64,000 nt of DNA from Bacteroidales bacterium (lineage in GTDB: Bacteria > Bacteroidota > Bacteroidia > Bacteroidales > UBA3663), in assembly GCA_017449065.1 (NCBI GenBank), contig JAFSKF010000040.1, forward strand, positions 101,525 through 165,524, in the 5' to 3' direction. The position numbers were made by a program, and so were the translations under genes. This document shows positions 15,613 to 25,166 of this stretch, in pieces. Every line of letters starts with the position of its first letter. Position 1 is the first letter of the stretch. The notes beneath the pieces were generated by a model. That model worked only from the letters and a program-made list of their open reading frames with translations, had not been told where the DNA came from and did not search any database.

Positions 15613-16311
15613 ATGTCACTTGGGTTTCAGTACATCAAGGCTAAGTTCACAGAGGGCCGTCATATTGTAGGCGATACCAATCCACATCTTATCAACTTAT
15701 ATCAAGGCATTCAGGATGGAACTATTACGGAGTTCAATATGCGTGCTTATTTGGAGCATGAGAGCAGGTTGCTTGAATCAGCTGCTTTGAACGGTTATGC
15801 TCCTATCGTAAGCGGTATCATGTCAACCATCCACGCTTATACAGGTGACCAGATGATTCTCGATGGTCCTCAGCGTAAGGGCGATCTCCGTCGTTCACGT
15901 GCAGGTGCTCAGAACATCGTTCCTAACTCAACTGGTGCTGCTAAGGCTACCGGTTTGGTTATTCCTGAGCTCAACGGCAAGTTGATCGGTTCTGCTCAGC
16001 GTGTTCCTACTCCAATCGGTTCTACCACTATCTTGGTTGCCGTTGTTAAGGGTAAGGACGTTACCAAAGAGGGTATCAACGCTGCTATGAAGGCTGCCGG
16101 TACTGAGAGCTTTGGTTACACAGAGGATGAAATCGTTTCTTCTGACATCATCGGCATGAAGTTCGGTTCACTCTTCGATGCTACTCAGACTATGGTTTCT
16201 AAGATTGACGACGATACCTATCAGGTACAGGTTGTTTCTTGGTACGACAATGAGAACTCTTACACTTCTCAGATGGTTCGTACTATCAAGTACCTCGCAG
16301 AGTTGAAGTAA
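15613..16311 (+). pseudogene. Chimera: DNA adenine methylase fragment joined to the C-terminal half of GAPDH
   Basis: A single open frame of 232 aa from ATG 15613 (TTG 15595 possible). Residues ~1-57 carry '[19 protein letters not shown]' and '[14 protein letters not shown]', typical of phage-type Dam methylases (DxNPHLI..Y..I..G.IT..N.R.YLE.E). From about 15785 the frame becomes the GAPDH catalytic domain: '[19 protein letters not shown]', '[12 protein letters not shown]' and '[20 protein letters not shown]'. The Rossmann domain and the 'SCTTNC' catalytic Cys are missing, so no GAPDH activity is possible; the Dam catalytic 'DPPY' is missing too. The GAPDH half keeps strong codon bias. It is either a recombination relic or an assembly misjoin. 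Confidence 0.8.
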
Positions 16312-16350
16312 TACACTCTCCGATTGCTTGATTGAACAATCAATAATAAT

Positions 16351-16385
16351 AACCTCTCTGCTCTTCGAGTGGAGAGGCTTTTTTG
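16351..16385 (+). terminator. Intrinsic terminator after the gapA half
   Basis: Stem CCTCTC / GAGAGG followed by CTTTTTT. Consistent with the natural 3' end of gapA. Confidence 0.8.
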
Positions 16386-16547
16386 CTATAAACGCCAAGT
16401 CAATGGGGTACAGAATAAAATCTCCCACACCCTGTGCGGATATGGGAGACTGCGGTTTCAACCGGGACGGTTCATTCTTCCCGGTATATCGGTTTCAGGC
16501 ATAGGAATCAAGTTCAATCACGCAGGTCTTGAGCGTTACAGGCATCT
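16386..16547. other. Gene-free stretch with two hairpins
   Basis: No convincing protein gene. It holds the stem CTCCCA / TGGGAG (about 16420-16446) and ACCGGGA / TCCCGGT (16461-16485), with direct copies of CGGTTTCA on both sides of the second hairpin. It could be the 3' untranslated region of the flavodiiron operon or a small structured RNA; no TAnnTTTG box was seen close to it on either strand. Confidence 0.3.
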
Positions 16548-16587
16548 TAAAAAGAAGAGACTGTAACTTTTGCAGGTTACAGCCTCT
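16548..16587 (-). terminator. Terminator of the nadE-flavodiiron unit
   Basis: On the minus strand, AGAGGCTGTAAC / GTTACAGTCTCT (12 bp with one G-U pair), 8-nt loop, then TCTTTTTAA. It begins 4 bases after the flavodiiron stop. Confidence 0.85.
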
Positions 16588-16591
16588 TTCT

Positions 16592-17752
16592 TTATTCTGC
16601 CAGGATGGCGTCTGCCAGCGCTTCAAGCTGAGGAAGGTTCTCTGGCGAAAGCGAGGATTTGATGGTTACCAACGGATCGACAATCTTGACATTCTTCATC
16701 GGTTCGAGCAATGCTCGCATAGCACGGCCTGCAGATGGAGCCCAAGTTCCGTTTTCCACGATTCCGACCGTGCGATTTTGATAGGCTTTCATCTGAAGTT
16801 TCCACAGGAAGAAGTGCATCGGAGGGAAGACATCACCGTCGTAAGAAGAACTGCAAACCACCATCTTGTTCATGCGGAAAGCATCTTCAATGACTTCAGC
16901 CATATCTTCGCGACTGAGATCGGCAATCACCACTTTCTTGGCACCTTTCTGCTGTAGGAGTTCTCCGAGTTTCTGCGCCGCTTTGGCAGTGTTTCCATGA
17001 ATGGATGCATATGCGACCAAGACACCCTCGGTCTCTATGCCATAGCTGCTCCAGATCGAGTAGAGGCGGAGTGCTTCTGAAAGTTTCTCCCCGTCAAGAA
17101 CAGGTCCATGCAATGGGCAAACTTGCGCAATATCGAGTGCAGAAAGCTTCTTCAGGATGGTAGAAACTGGAGTTCCATATTTACCGCAAATATTGAAGTA
17201 GTAGCGACGGGCTTCACAAGCCCAATCGTCAGCATCGGCATCATAGACACCGAACTTTCCGAAAGCGTCAGCACTGAATACGGTTTTCTCTTCCGGGCAG
17301 TAGGTCATCAGCACCTCGGGCCAGTGGACCATCGGAGCCGTGAAGAACTGCAGGGTATGGTGTCCGAGTTCCAGTTTATCACCTTCCTTGACGACCTGTG
17401 TCGTTCCCATGTCGATGCCGGGATTGAACTGGGCCAGCATCTGGATTCCTTTCTGGGAGGCAACCAGTGTGGCTTCGGGGAACAGCTTGCGGAATGCAAG
17501 AAGACTGCCTGAGTGATCGGGTTCCATGTGCTGGATAACCAGATAATCCACTTGCCGCCCGTTCAGGGCTGTCTGTAGTTTCTCAATCCATTCGTCCGTC
17601 TTTCGGGCATCGACAGAGTCCATGACAACCACTTTGTCATCCAGTATCAGATAACTGTTATAGCACATGCCCTCGGGCGTAACATATTGGCTTTCGAACA
17701 AATCGAGTTGGGCATCGTCGCAACCGATGTATTTAATGTTTTCTGTAATCAT
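16592..17752 (-). CDS. Flavodiiron protein (A-type flavoprotein, O2/NO reductase)
   Basis: 386 aa. The N-terminal metallo-beta-lactamase-like di-iron domain has 'IQHMEPDHSGS' (HxExDH), 'APMVHWPE', 'FSADAFG' and 'CPLHGPV', so all iron ligands are present. The C-terminal flavodoxin domain has the FMN loop 'AYASIHGNTAKAAQ'. These enzymes reduce O2 to water or NO to N2O with electrons from a rubredoxin-type donor and protect anaerobes; cytosolic. No rubredoxin is fused or adjacent. It is the last gene of a minus-strand run after the symporter (34-nt gap). Confidence 0.93.
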   Translation of the reverse strand: MITENIKYIGCDDAQLDLFESQYVTPEGMCYNSYLILDDKVVVMDSVDARKTDEWIEKLQTALNGRQVDYLVIQHMEPDHSGSLLAFRKLFPEATLVASQKGIQMLAQFNPGIDMGTTQVVKEGDKLELGHHTLQFFTAPMVHWPEVLMTYCPEEKTVFSADAFGKFGVYDADADDWACEARRYYFNICGKYGTPVSTILKKLSALDIAQVCPLHGPVLDGEKLSEALRLYSIWSSYGIETEGVLVAYASIHGNTAKAAQKLGELLQQKGAKKVVIADLSREDMAEVIEDAFRMNKMVVCSSSYDGDVFPPMHFFLWKLQMKAYQNRTVGIVENGTWAPSAGRAMRALLEPMKNVKIVDPLVTIKSSLSPENLPQLEALADAILAE

Positions 17753-17786
17753 TGTGTTGAAATATAAGGATGAATATAAGAATCGT

Positions 17787-19259
17787 TTATGCCTGCTGAT
17801 TGCGCCAAAGTTTGGTCATATCTTCGAGTGTCTTGCCTTTGGTCTCAGGAACCATGCGCCAAACGAAGATGGCTGCAATCAGGCAGACAATGCCATAGAG
17901 ACCATAGGTGAACCAGTGTCCGAAGTCGTCGCCCTCGGTGAGGTGCATATTGAACATCGGTACGAAGGTGGAAGATACGATAAAGTTGAAGATCCACTGG
18001 AATGCCACAGCGATGGCTACGGCACCACCTCGGATGGTGTTGGGGAAGATCTCGGCAATGAGCACCCAAGTGATGGGACCCCACGAGAACATGAACGAGG
18101 CAGCGTAAACCATAATGGAGGCAGCAGTAACGAACTCCAGACCTGCATGCCCGAAGGTGAAGGCAACACCCAAGGCACCGATTGCCATACCGATAGAACC
18201 CCAGATGAGGAGCGGCTTGCGTCCCCACTTCTCGACGGTGAAGATGGCAACCAGGGTAAAGAGGATGTTAACGACACCCATGAAGACGGTGATGACCATC
18301 GGATTCTCCATGCCCATATCTCCGAAGATGCGCGGAGCATAGTAGAGCACTGCATTGATGCCTACAGCCTGCTGGAATACCGACAGCATGACACCCACGA
18401 AGATGCAGACAAAACCGTAGGTCATCAGTTTCTCGGTCTTCACAACCATCGTGTCCTTGATATCCTGTAAGATCTGCTTGGCCTTTACATTGCCGTTGAT
18501 TTTCGACAAAATGCCCAAGGCCTTCTGATCCTGACCGACAGAGACCAGGTAACGCGGGGTTTCGGGCACGAAGCAGATGAGCAGGGCAAAGAGACCGGCT
18601 GGCACTGCCTCCGAACCGAACATGTAGCGCCAACCGGTGGTTACTGTCCACTGGGCAGCAGGATTGATGGCTGCCAGACCTTTACCCATCTCCTCAACGA
18701 GCGGTTGGATATGTTCGCCCAAGATAAAGAAGTTGACAAAATAGACAACCAGCTGACCGAAGATGATGGCAAACTGGTTCCAGGAAACCAGCATACCACG
18801 GATATTTGACGGGGCTACCTCTCCAATATACATCGGGCAAATGGCTGACGCCAAGCCTACACCAATGCCACCGATAATACGGTAGAAGTTGAACATCAGC
18901 AGGAGGGAGTAAGTAGGGGTACCGTATTCGAAAAACATGAATTCCGGATCCATGCTACCTAATGCAGAAATGAAAAACAGTAAACCTGCGATGATGAGAG
19001 ATTTCTTACGGCCCAAGTTGGTGGCTAAGAAACCGGAGATGGCAGAACCGATAATACAACCAATCAAGGCACTGGCGGAAGTGAATCCGTGCCAACCGTC
19101 GGTATATTCGAAATCTGCGGCATCCTTGAAAAATGCCTGTAAACCTTTCTCGGCACCGGAAATAACCGCAGTGTCGTAGCCAAACAGCAGTCCGCCAAGG
19201 ACCGCTACCATGACGATGGAAATCAAATAGGCTCTGGAGCCATTTTCTGTAGAATTCAT
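17787..19259 (-). CDS. xylE: MFS sugar/H+ symporter (XylE-like)
   Basis: 490 aa, 12 transmembrane segments, sugar porter family. Signatures: 'GGLLFGYDTAVISGAE' in helix 1, 'LGRKKSLI', 'GGIGVGLASAICPMYIGE', 'VPETPRYLV', 'QQAVGINAVLYYAPRIF' for sugar contacts, and 'VPETKGKTLE' at the end. An extended periplasmic loop with 'YTDGWHGFTSASALIG' after helix 1 is characteristic of the XylE/GLUT-like branch in Bacteroidetes. Substrate is likely xylose or another neutral monosaccharide; the specific sugar is inferred. It is 28 bases behind the 633-aa protein gene. Confidence 0.85.
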   Translation of the reverse strand: MNSTENGSRAYLISIVMVAVLGGLLFGYDTAVISGAEKGLQAFFKDAADFEYTDGWHGFTSASALIGCIIGSAISGFLATNLGRKKSLIIAGLLFFISALGSMDPEFMFFEYGTPTYSLLLMFNFYRIIGGIGVGLASAICPMYIGEVAPSNIRGMLVSWNQFAIIFGQLVVYFVNFFILGEHIQPLVEEMGKGLAAINPAAQWTVTTGWRYMFGSEAVPAGLFALLICFVPETPRYLVSVGQDQKALGILSKINGNVKAKQILQDIKDTMVVKTEKLMTYGFVCIFVGVMLSVFQQAVGINAVLYYAPRIFGDMGMENPMVITVFMGVVNILFTLVAIFTVEKWGRKPLLIWGSIGMAIGALGVAFTFGHAGLEFVTAASIMVYAASFMFSWGPITWVLIAEIFPNTIRGGAVAIAVAFQWIFNFIVSSTFVPMFNMHLTEGDDFGHWFTYGLYGIVCLIAAIFVWRMVPETKGKTLEDMTKLWRNQQA

Positions 19260-19287
19260 GTTGTGGATTGTTTATTAGTGAAAATAT

Positions 19288-21189
19288 TTACTTCTTTTTG
19301 AATTTGGCGATGAGTTGGGCAACAACGTCTGCATTCTTCTTGTACTCCTCGTTCTTGGTGTTCTGGTACATAGTGTTCCAGAGCTTGAAGGCTGTGTCAA
19401 GGTTGCGTAGGGCGTCACCGTAACGACGGATATTCGGATGGCTTTGCGCTTGTCCGCATTTGGTGTGAATCATCGCCAGATCCTGACAAAGCTGGGCATC
19501 GACTCGCATGTTGTTCAGGATGCCGAACTGACGTATTACTTTCTCGTAAGTGCCGCATTCTGCCAGTAATCCACCGGTGCGATGCTGTAAGTCGCCTAAC
19601 TCAAGTGCGGCATTGATGGTGAAATGGATGACGCGTCCGTCCCGACCGTACGATTTAAAACAGTCCAGGGCCAGATTCATATTGGCAGTCAGCACGACGT
19701 TTAGGTCATGCTGCTTGCCCTGCCTACGGTAGTGTCCGGCAAGCATGTGGTTGGTGACGGATAATGCCAATCGGTGCAAGAGCTGCTGCGGTGACATTTT
19801 TTCGCCGTCACGGGTCTGAAGTTGTCCCACCAGACGCATTTGTAGGATTTGCGCTTCGACCAACGCATCGTAACTCTCTTCAAAACGTTCCAGATGCTCG
19901 CACAATTCTCCCATCGACTGATAGTAGCTTGCCAGTTTGGCAACATCTTCGATGCTGTAACCCTCCGTGTCCGGTTCTGTCGGAACTTCCGATTTTGCGC
20001 CATCCAAATAGGCTTTGAGGAGGGCAACAGTCGATTCGGTGTAATTGGTGAACTGCTCCTGCAATTCCTTAGGGAATGCATAATAGAGCTTGCTCATGTC
20101 GATGTGCTGAGCAACCATGTCTTCTGCAATGCGACCCCGTTCTTCCTCGGTGCGGGTAGTGTCTTGGGTCTGTGCTTTTTCGACCTTGATGATTGATTCG
20201 AACAAGAGACTGATGGCTTTAGGCTGCGCCATTTCCTGACAGATTTTCAGGCAGATCCAATACTGACGGATCTGTTCTGTCTGAATGGTGAGCGGATCGG
20301 CTTGCTGCAGGGGTGTCATCAGGTAGTTGAGTGCAGCAATAAATGTTTGCTGCGCTGTTTGTTCTTCCCGACGCAAGCGGGCGTTCTGGGCAATGCGGAG
20401 ACGTCCGAGACCTAAAAGGACAGTAATGTCCTGACGACCTTGCTTGATAAGGTCTTCGACCAAAGCGGTCAATGTTTCAGCCACAGGTTTCTGTAATTCG
20501 GGTTGCCCGACGAAGTTCAGACAATCGTTGAGCAAAAGCATCAGCAACTTGGACGTGTTGACTTTCTCACCTTCAGTCCGGGGCATGTCATAAACCGCCT
20601 GCTTAACATAGTCAGGACCGTCCTTCAGGGCTTGTCCTACTGTGTTTACTGCAATGCGGAGCTGTTCCCCCTCTGCCTGACTGAGATATTCTGCAGCAGC
20701 AGCCACTTCCTCTCCGTCGAGCAAAAGGTGCATCACCTGCACGTCGCGTACAATATCTCCAGCTTCCCGTTTTTCGAGTAGGTAATAGCCTAAATCGGAA
20801 GCACAACTATGAAGGGATTTTTCGCCCCACAGACTATTCAGACGTGCACGAAGTACAGGCTTGAAATCGTAAAGTTTAGCAGTGCCCAAGTCGCGGATGT
20901 CCAAAAACTGGAAACCGAAAATACGGTTCCACTCTTCGAATACGTCAGCATCGAATCCGTCTTCAATGACTGCTTTCAGGTCTTCGCTCCGAAGACCGCC
21001 AATGGAGGCACAGATATAGCGCAGAGGTTCTGAAATCTGGTCTTCTCCTAACGCTTCGGTCGAAGCATCCAGAAACTTTCGGAAAGTGGCAAAATCATCG
21101 TCAGTGATGGGCTGTGTGGCGGAAACAACCGCTTTAAGAGTTTCTATTTCATTGGCATCGACAGACGCCTTCAGATTATCTAATGACAT
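19288..21189 (-). CDS. 633-aa helical-repeat protein of unknown function
   Basis: No recognised family. The sequence is almost wholly alpha-helical, without signal peptide or membrane segment, so cytosolic. The C-terminal half has TPR-like helical pairs (for example around 'YYQSMGELCEHLERFEESYDALVEAQ' and 'RYGDALRNLDTAFKLWNTM'). The N-terminal half repeats acidic helices. It lies between nadE (32-nt gap) and the sugar symporter (28-nt gap), and so is probably co-transcribed with them. A scaffold or adaptor role is possible but nothing in the sequence fixes it. Confidence 0.7.
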   Translation of the reverse strand: MSLDNLKASVDANEIETLKAVVSATQPITDDDFATFRKFLDASTEALGEDQISEPLRYICASIGGLRSEDLKAVIEDGFDADVFEEWNRIFGFQFLDIRDLGTAKLYDFKPVLRARLNSLWGEKSLHSCASDLGYYLLEKREAGDIVRDVQVMHLLLDGEEVAAAAEYLSQAEGEQLRIAVNTVGQALKDGPDYVKQAVYDMPRTEGEKVNTSKLLMLLLNDCLNFVGQPELQKPVAETLTALVEDLIKQGRQDITVLLGLGRLRIAQNARLRREEQTAQQTFIAALNYLMTPLQQADPLTIQTEQIRQYWICLKICQEMAQPKAISLLFESIIKVEKAQTQDTTRTEEERGRIAEDMVAQHIDMSKLYYAFPKELQEQFTNYTESTVALLKAYLDGAKSEVPTEPDTEGYSIEDVAKLASYYQSMGELCEHLERFEESYDALVEAQILQMRLVGQLQTRDGEKMSPQQLLHRLALSVTNHMLAGHYRRQGKQHDLNVVLTANMNLALDCFKSYGRDGRVIHFTINAALELGDLQHRTGGLLAECGTYEKVIRQFGILNNMRVDAQLCQDLAMIHTKCGQAQSHPNIRRYGDALRNLDTAFKLWNTMYQNTKNEEYKKNADVVAQLIAKFKKK

Positions 21190-21221
21190 GTTATGTTTTT
21201 ATCAGATTATCGGATGTAAAT

Positions 21222-23324
21222 TTATAATTCGTCAACTTCTTTAAGCCACAATGTGGCGCAGGCGTCGCTTGGCATACGCCAATCGCCTCGTGGCGAAATT
21301 GAAACCGTACCTACTTTCGGACCGTCGGGCAGGCAAGAGCGCTTGAACTGTTGCAGGAAGAAACGACGGAAGAAGGTGCGTAACCACTTCTTGATGGTTT
21401 CATCGTCGTAGGTTCCTTCTCGCATCGTTTTGTATTCATCGCTTTGGAATGCTTTCTGCGCCAACATGAAGATCTTGCGGGGAGAGGCACCGAAGCGGAA
21501 CATATGATAGAGAAAGAAGTCATGCAGTTCGTAAGGACCTACCAAGTCTTCGGTCTTTTGGGCAATATTGCCTTTCGAGTCCGTAGGAATGAGTTCCGGA
21601 GAGATCGGGGTGTCAATAATATCGATAAGAATCTCGGATGCGGAACGTTTCTTGCCGTTGGGCTCGCTGATAACCTCCGACTGGCAGATGGACGGGTTCT
21701 GTGCCACATAGCGGACCAGATATTTGACCAGCGTTTTAGGAATGGAGACATTAACGGCATACATCGACATGTGGTCGCCGTTGTAGGTGCACCAGCCTAA
21801 GCAGAGTTCCGACAGGTCGCCTGTGCCAATCACAATACCGCTGGTCTGGTTCGATACGTCCATCAGAATCTGGGTGCGTTCGCGAGCCTGACTGTTCTCG
21901 TAGGTTACATCGTGCACGGAACTGTCGATGCCCAGGTCTTTGAAATGCTGGTTGACTGCATCCTTAATAGATATCTCGCGTAAGGTGATACCCAACGACT
22001 TCATCAGACCCAAACTGTTGTTGTAGGTGCGTCCGCTGGTTCCGAATCCAGGCATAGTAATGCCGATAATCCGATCGCGTGACCAACCGAGCTTGTCAAA
22101 AGCCCGGACCGTTACCAGTAAGGCCAATGTGGAATCAAGTCCCCCGGAAATACCGATTACTGCAGTTTTCGACTGAATGTGCTGCAAGCGAGTGACCAGC
22201 CCCTGAACCTGAATGTTAAAGATCTCCGAGCAACGAGTCTCCATGTCGTCGTTGTCGGAAGGAACGAACGGACGAGGAGCAACGAACCGATACAGTTTCT
22301 GCTTGAAATCGGGAGCTGTCAGTTTACTTAACTGGATGGTCTGATAACCTCCCGTTCGAGGTAATTCATGGCTATAGTATTCGCTATGATATGGCGACGC
22401 TTTGAGATCGGGGGAGGCATCCAGCAGGTCGTTGAATGTGGTTTGCGTGCGACGTAACACTTTCAGTTTTTCGACGTCCACGTCGCGTATCAGCAAATGG
22501 CTTTCTGTCTGGAAGCGTTCGCTTTCGCCTAATAGGGAACCGTTCTCTGCAATCAGCCCCTTACCGGCAAACACCAGGTCTGTGCTCGATTCTCCGAAAC
22601 CGGCAGAGGCGTAAACATAGGCGCAGACAAGACGGCCGCTTTGAGCTTCCACCATGCGACGCAGGTAAGCATGCTTGCCAAGAACCTCGTCGGAACAGGA
22701 CAGATTTACGATTATCTGGGCGCCTGCTAAAGCCATCCGGTTGGAAGGAGCCATCGGCACCCAAAGATCTTCGCAGATTTCAATACCGATGGTAGTGCCT
22801 TCGAAATCGAACAGAAGGTCTTTGCCGATGCGAACGCGATGTTGGATGCGTTTACCTTTTCTGTCGGTCGTCACCATCTCAATCATGCTACCGTTCGGAA
22901 CCTCATTGCCGGAAGCGAACCATCGGGCTTCATAGAATTCGTTGTAATTGGGCAAATAGACTTTCGGTACAATGCCGGCAATCACGCCGTCACCCAAAAG
23001 AACGCCGCAGTTGAAGAGCCTGTTGCCCCAAGCCAGAGGTGCTCCGACAATTACTGCCATATCAATTCCTCTGGTCGCTTCGGCAAGGTGAATCAGCGCC
23101 TCGCATGCAGCATTCAGCAAAGGCTGATGACGGAACAGATCGGCACAAGTGTAGCCAGTCAGTGAGAGTTCGGGGAATGCCAAGAGCTGTACCCCTTCAG
23201 CATGTGCCTGACGAATCAGGTCTATATGTTGTTTCAGATTGTATTCAACATCGGCCACCTTGACGGTAGGAACCGCTGTTGCCACACGGAAAAGACCGTA
23301 ATCGAAATTTGCTTTTTCTTGCAT
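21222..23324 (-). CDS. nadE: Glutamine-dependent NAD+ synthase
   Basis: About 700 aa, two domains. The N-terminal glutaminase of the nitrilase family has the catalytic Glu in '[10 protein letters not shown]', Lys in 'PKVYLPNY' and Cys in 'IEICEDLW'. The C-terminal ammonia ligase has the PP-loop '[13 protein letters not shown]' and '[12 protein letters not shown]'. It amidates nicotinic acid adenine dinucleotide to NAD+. The open frame extends to 23582, but ATG 23324 (complement) is chosen: a TATCTTTG promoter lies at 23345-23352, an AAGGA site just precedes this ATG, and homologues start near '[15 protein letters not shown]'. It heads the minus-strand unit through to the flavodiiron gene. Confidence 0.93.
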   Translation of the reverse strand: MQEKANFDYGLFRVATAVPTVKVADVEYNLKQHIDLIRQAHAEGVQLLAFPELSLTGYTCADLFRHQPLLNAACEALIHLAEATRGIDMAVIVGAPLAWGNRLFNCGVLLGDGVIAGIVPKVYLPNYNEFYEARWFASGNEVPNGSMIEMVTTDRKGKRIQHRVRIGKDLLFDFEGTTIGIEICEDLWVPMAPSNRMALAGAQIIVNLSCSDEVLGKHAYLRRMVEAQSGRLVCAYVYASAGFGESSTDLVFAGKGLIAENGSLLGESERFQTESHLLIRDVDVEKLKVLRRTQTTFNDLLDASPDLKASPYHSEYYSHELPRTGGYQTIQLSKLTAPDFKQKLYRFVAPRPFVPSDNDDMETRCSEIFNIQVQGLVTRLQHIQSKTAVIGISGGLDSTLALLVTVRAFDKLGWSRDRIIGITMPGFGTSGRTYNNSLGLMKSLGITLREISIKDAVNQHFKDLGIDSSVHDVTYENSQARERTQILMDVSNQTSGIVIGTGDLSELCLGWCTYNGDHMSMYAVNVSIPKTLVKYLVRYVAQNPSICQSEVISEPNGKKRSASEILIDIIDTPISPELIPTDSKGNIAQKTEDLVGPYELHDFFLYHMFRFGASPRKIFMLAQKAFQSDEYKTMREGTYDDETIKKWLRTFFRRFFLQQFKRSCLPDGPKVGTVSISPRGDWRMPSDACATLWLKEVDEL

Positions 23325-23344
23325 GAGAATCCTTTTTAACTCGG

Positions 23345-23352
23345 CAAAGATA
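23345..23352 (-). promoter_or_regulatory. Minus-strand -7 box (TATCTTTG) for nadE
   Basis: Lies 21 bases upstream of the chosen nadE ATG and rules out the longer ORF start at 23582. Confidence 0.75.
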
Positions 23353-23457
23353 GACATTTTAATTTTATTTTCCCACGTTTTAGGTGAAAAAATTGGGAGA
23401 TTAAGGGAAATTCTATAAAAAAGGAGGGAAAATAGTGATAATTCCAAAAAAATAGAG

Positions 23458-23465
23458 TATATTTG
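23458..23465 (+). promoter_or_regulatory. -7 box (TATATTTG) for rnz
   Basis: 23 bases before GTG 23488, divergent from the nadE promoter 105 bases away. Confidence 0.75.
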
Positions 23466-23487
23466 CGGTCGATTAAATCTATCGACT

Positions 23488-24414
23488 GTGGATTGTTTTA
23501 AAGTCACGATTCTTGGTTGCGGAAGCGCAAAACCGACGTTGAGGCACAGCCCCAGCGCACAGATAATTGACTTTCGCGGCAATTTGTTTCTGGTTGATTG
23601 TGGGGAAGGTGTTCAGGTCGGTTTATGTCGCTCGAAAATCCCGGTCGGCAAAATCGGACATATTCTGATCAGCCATCTGCACGGGGATCATTGTTTGGGA
23701 CTGGTTGGACTGATATCTTCGTTGGGCCTGGGACAAAGAACGGGGGATATCGTCATTCATGCTCATCCCGATGCAGAACGAATCTTCCGCCCGCTGTTCG
23801 ATTTCTTTTGTCCGAATCTTTCGATGAATGTTGTCTTCGAACCGATAGACACGACTCGGCATACCGTTATCTATGAGGATCATGCTTTGAAGATTTCTTC
23901 TATTCCATTGCACCATCGTATGCCATGTTGCGGATTCCTGTTCGAGGAGAAACCCAGGGACCGACACTTGCTTATTGATCGTTGCGAAGAATTGGGCATT
24001 CCTTTTGCCTATTTTCAAGGTATTAAGAAGGGTAGCGACTGGACAGATCCGGAAAACGGGAAAGTGGTGCCAAATGAACTGCTGACTTCCGATCCGACTC
24101 CAAGCAAGAAGTATGCCTATTGCAGCGACACCTTGTATGCTGAGAGTATTGTTCCTCTGATTCAGGGGGCTGATTTGCTCTATCATGAAGCCACCTATGA
24201 ACATAAGGATGCAGCGAAAGCCCGTGATCGCGGACATAGCACTGCGTTGCAGGCAGCGACGATAGCCAAAATGGCAGGGGTGAAAAAACTGGTGATCGGT
24301 CATTTTTCAGCTCAGTACCTGACGGATGAACAGGAAAAGCCACTATTGGAAGAAGCTAAGTCTGTATTTCCGAATACCGTGCTTGCCAACGAGAGGCTGG
24401 TGTTAGAAGTTTGA
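23488..24414 (+). CDS. rnz: Ribonuclease Z
   Basis: 308 aa metallo-beta-lactamase-fold endonuclease that trims the 3' end of tRNA precursors; cytosolic, two Zn ions. Motifs: 'ILGCGSAKPT', 'HLHGDHCLGL' (HxHxDH), 'IPLHHRMPCCGFLF', the Asp in 'YCSDT' and 'RGHSTALQAA', and 'IGHFSAQYL' for the last His. Start is GTG 23488, supported by the promoter 23 bp upstream and the normal family N-terminus; no better ATG exists in frame. The deoxynucleoside kinase genes follow 31 bases later. Confidence 0.93.
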   Translation: MDCFKVTILGCGSAKPTLRHSPSAQIIDFRGNLFLVDCGEGVQVGLCRSKIPVGKIGHILISHLHGDHCLGLVGLISSLGLGQRTGDIVIHAHPDAERIFRPLFDFFCPNLSMNVVFEPIDTTRHTVIYEDHALKISSIPLHHRMPCCGFLFEEKPRDRHLLIDRCEELGIPFAYFQGIKKGSDWTDPENGKVVPNELLTSDPTPSKKYAYCSDTLYAESIVPLIQGADLLYHEATYEHKDAAKARDRGHSTALQAATIAKMAGVKKLVIGHFSAQYLTDEQEKPLLEEAKSVFPNTVLANERLVLEV

Positions 24415-24445
24415 TTATAACATTGGATCGTTAACCATCTTATCT

Positions 24446-25060
24446 ATGCATATTGTGATTGCCGGCAACATCGGTTCGGGAAAAACAACATTGACCCGCA
24501 TGCTTGCCAAACACTATGACTGGGAGCCTAAATTTGAGGCTGTGACGTTTAATCCGTATCTAGAGGACTATTATAAGGATATCGGACGTTGGTCGTTCGC
24601 ATTGGAAATTTTCTTTCTGAAGCAGCGGTTCTTGGATATTATTGATATTGCCAAATCTGGAAAGAATGTCATTCAGGACCGTTCCATCTTTGAAGGTGTG
24701 TATGTCTTTGTGGAGAATAATTACGCGCAAGGGAATCTGTCGGAACGGGACTATGAAACATTCATGGAACTGTTCGAACAAATAAAGGGGCTGATCCGGA
24801 CGCCTGACCTGATGATCTATTTGCGTGCGAGTCTCCCTCACTTGATCGGAAATATCCAGAAACGGGGCCGTGAGTATGAACAAGGCATACAGATAGATTA
24901 TCTAGGAGGATTGAACAAACGGTATGAGGAGTTCATTGGAAATCATTACGAAGGGAAAGTGTTGACTCTTGAGAAAGATGCTCTTGACTTCGAGCATAAT
25001 CCGCTGGATTTTCGCACTATCACCGACAAGATTGAGCAACAATTATTCGGTTTGTTCTGA
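24446..25060 (+). CDS. Deoxynucleoside kinase, paralogue 1
   Basis: 204 aa, deoxyadenosine/deoxyguanosine kinase family. It phosphorylates salvaged deoxynucleosides; cytosolic. The P-loop is 'IAGNIGSGKTTLTRML' (5-20), the catalytic 'DRS' lies in 'VIQDRSIFEG', and the lid arginines in 'QKRGREYEQGI'. It is clearly homologous along its full length to the next gene, 106 bases downstream. In Lactobacillus, related tandem genes encode the two subunits of a heterodimeric dAK/dGK, so a heterodimer is possible here. Confidence 0.9.
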   Translation: MHIVIAGNIGSGKTTLTRMLAKHYDWEPKFEAVTFNPYLEDYYKDIGRWSFALEIFFLKQRFLDIIDIAKSGKNVIQDRSIFEGVYVFVENNYAQGNLSERDYETFMELFEQIKGLIRTPDLMIYLRASLPHLIGNIQKRGREYEQGIQIDYLGGLNKRYEEFIGNHYEGKVLTLEKDALDFEHNPLDFRTITDKIEQQLFGLF

Positions 25061-25166
25061 TAGCCAGATGAACAGAACTGACCTTGTTTTAGCTATCTCA
25101 TGGCAAGAAAAGAAGGAATGAAATTCAACTTTATAGAAATAACAGAAACTTCAAAAACTATATATT

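Noticed and set aside
15595..16311. Functional GAPDH
   Set aside because: The NAD-binding domain and the catalytic Cys motif are absent.
16461..16512. 16-codon minus-strand peptide frame beginning MPVTLKTC
   Set aside because: Too short to support without a promoter, ribosome site or known family; lies in a hairpin-rich region.
23325..23582. N-terminal extension of NadE by 86 residues
   Set aside because: It would start inside the divergent rnz gene and upstream of the nadE promoter at 23345-23352.
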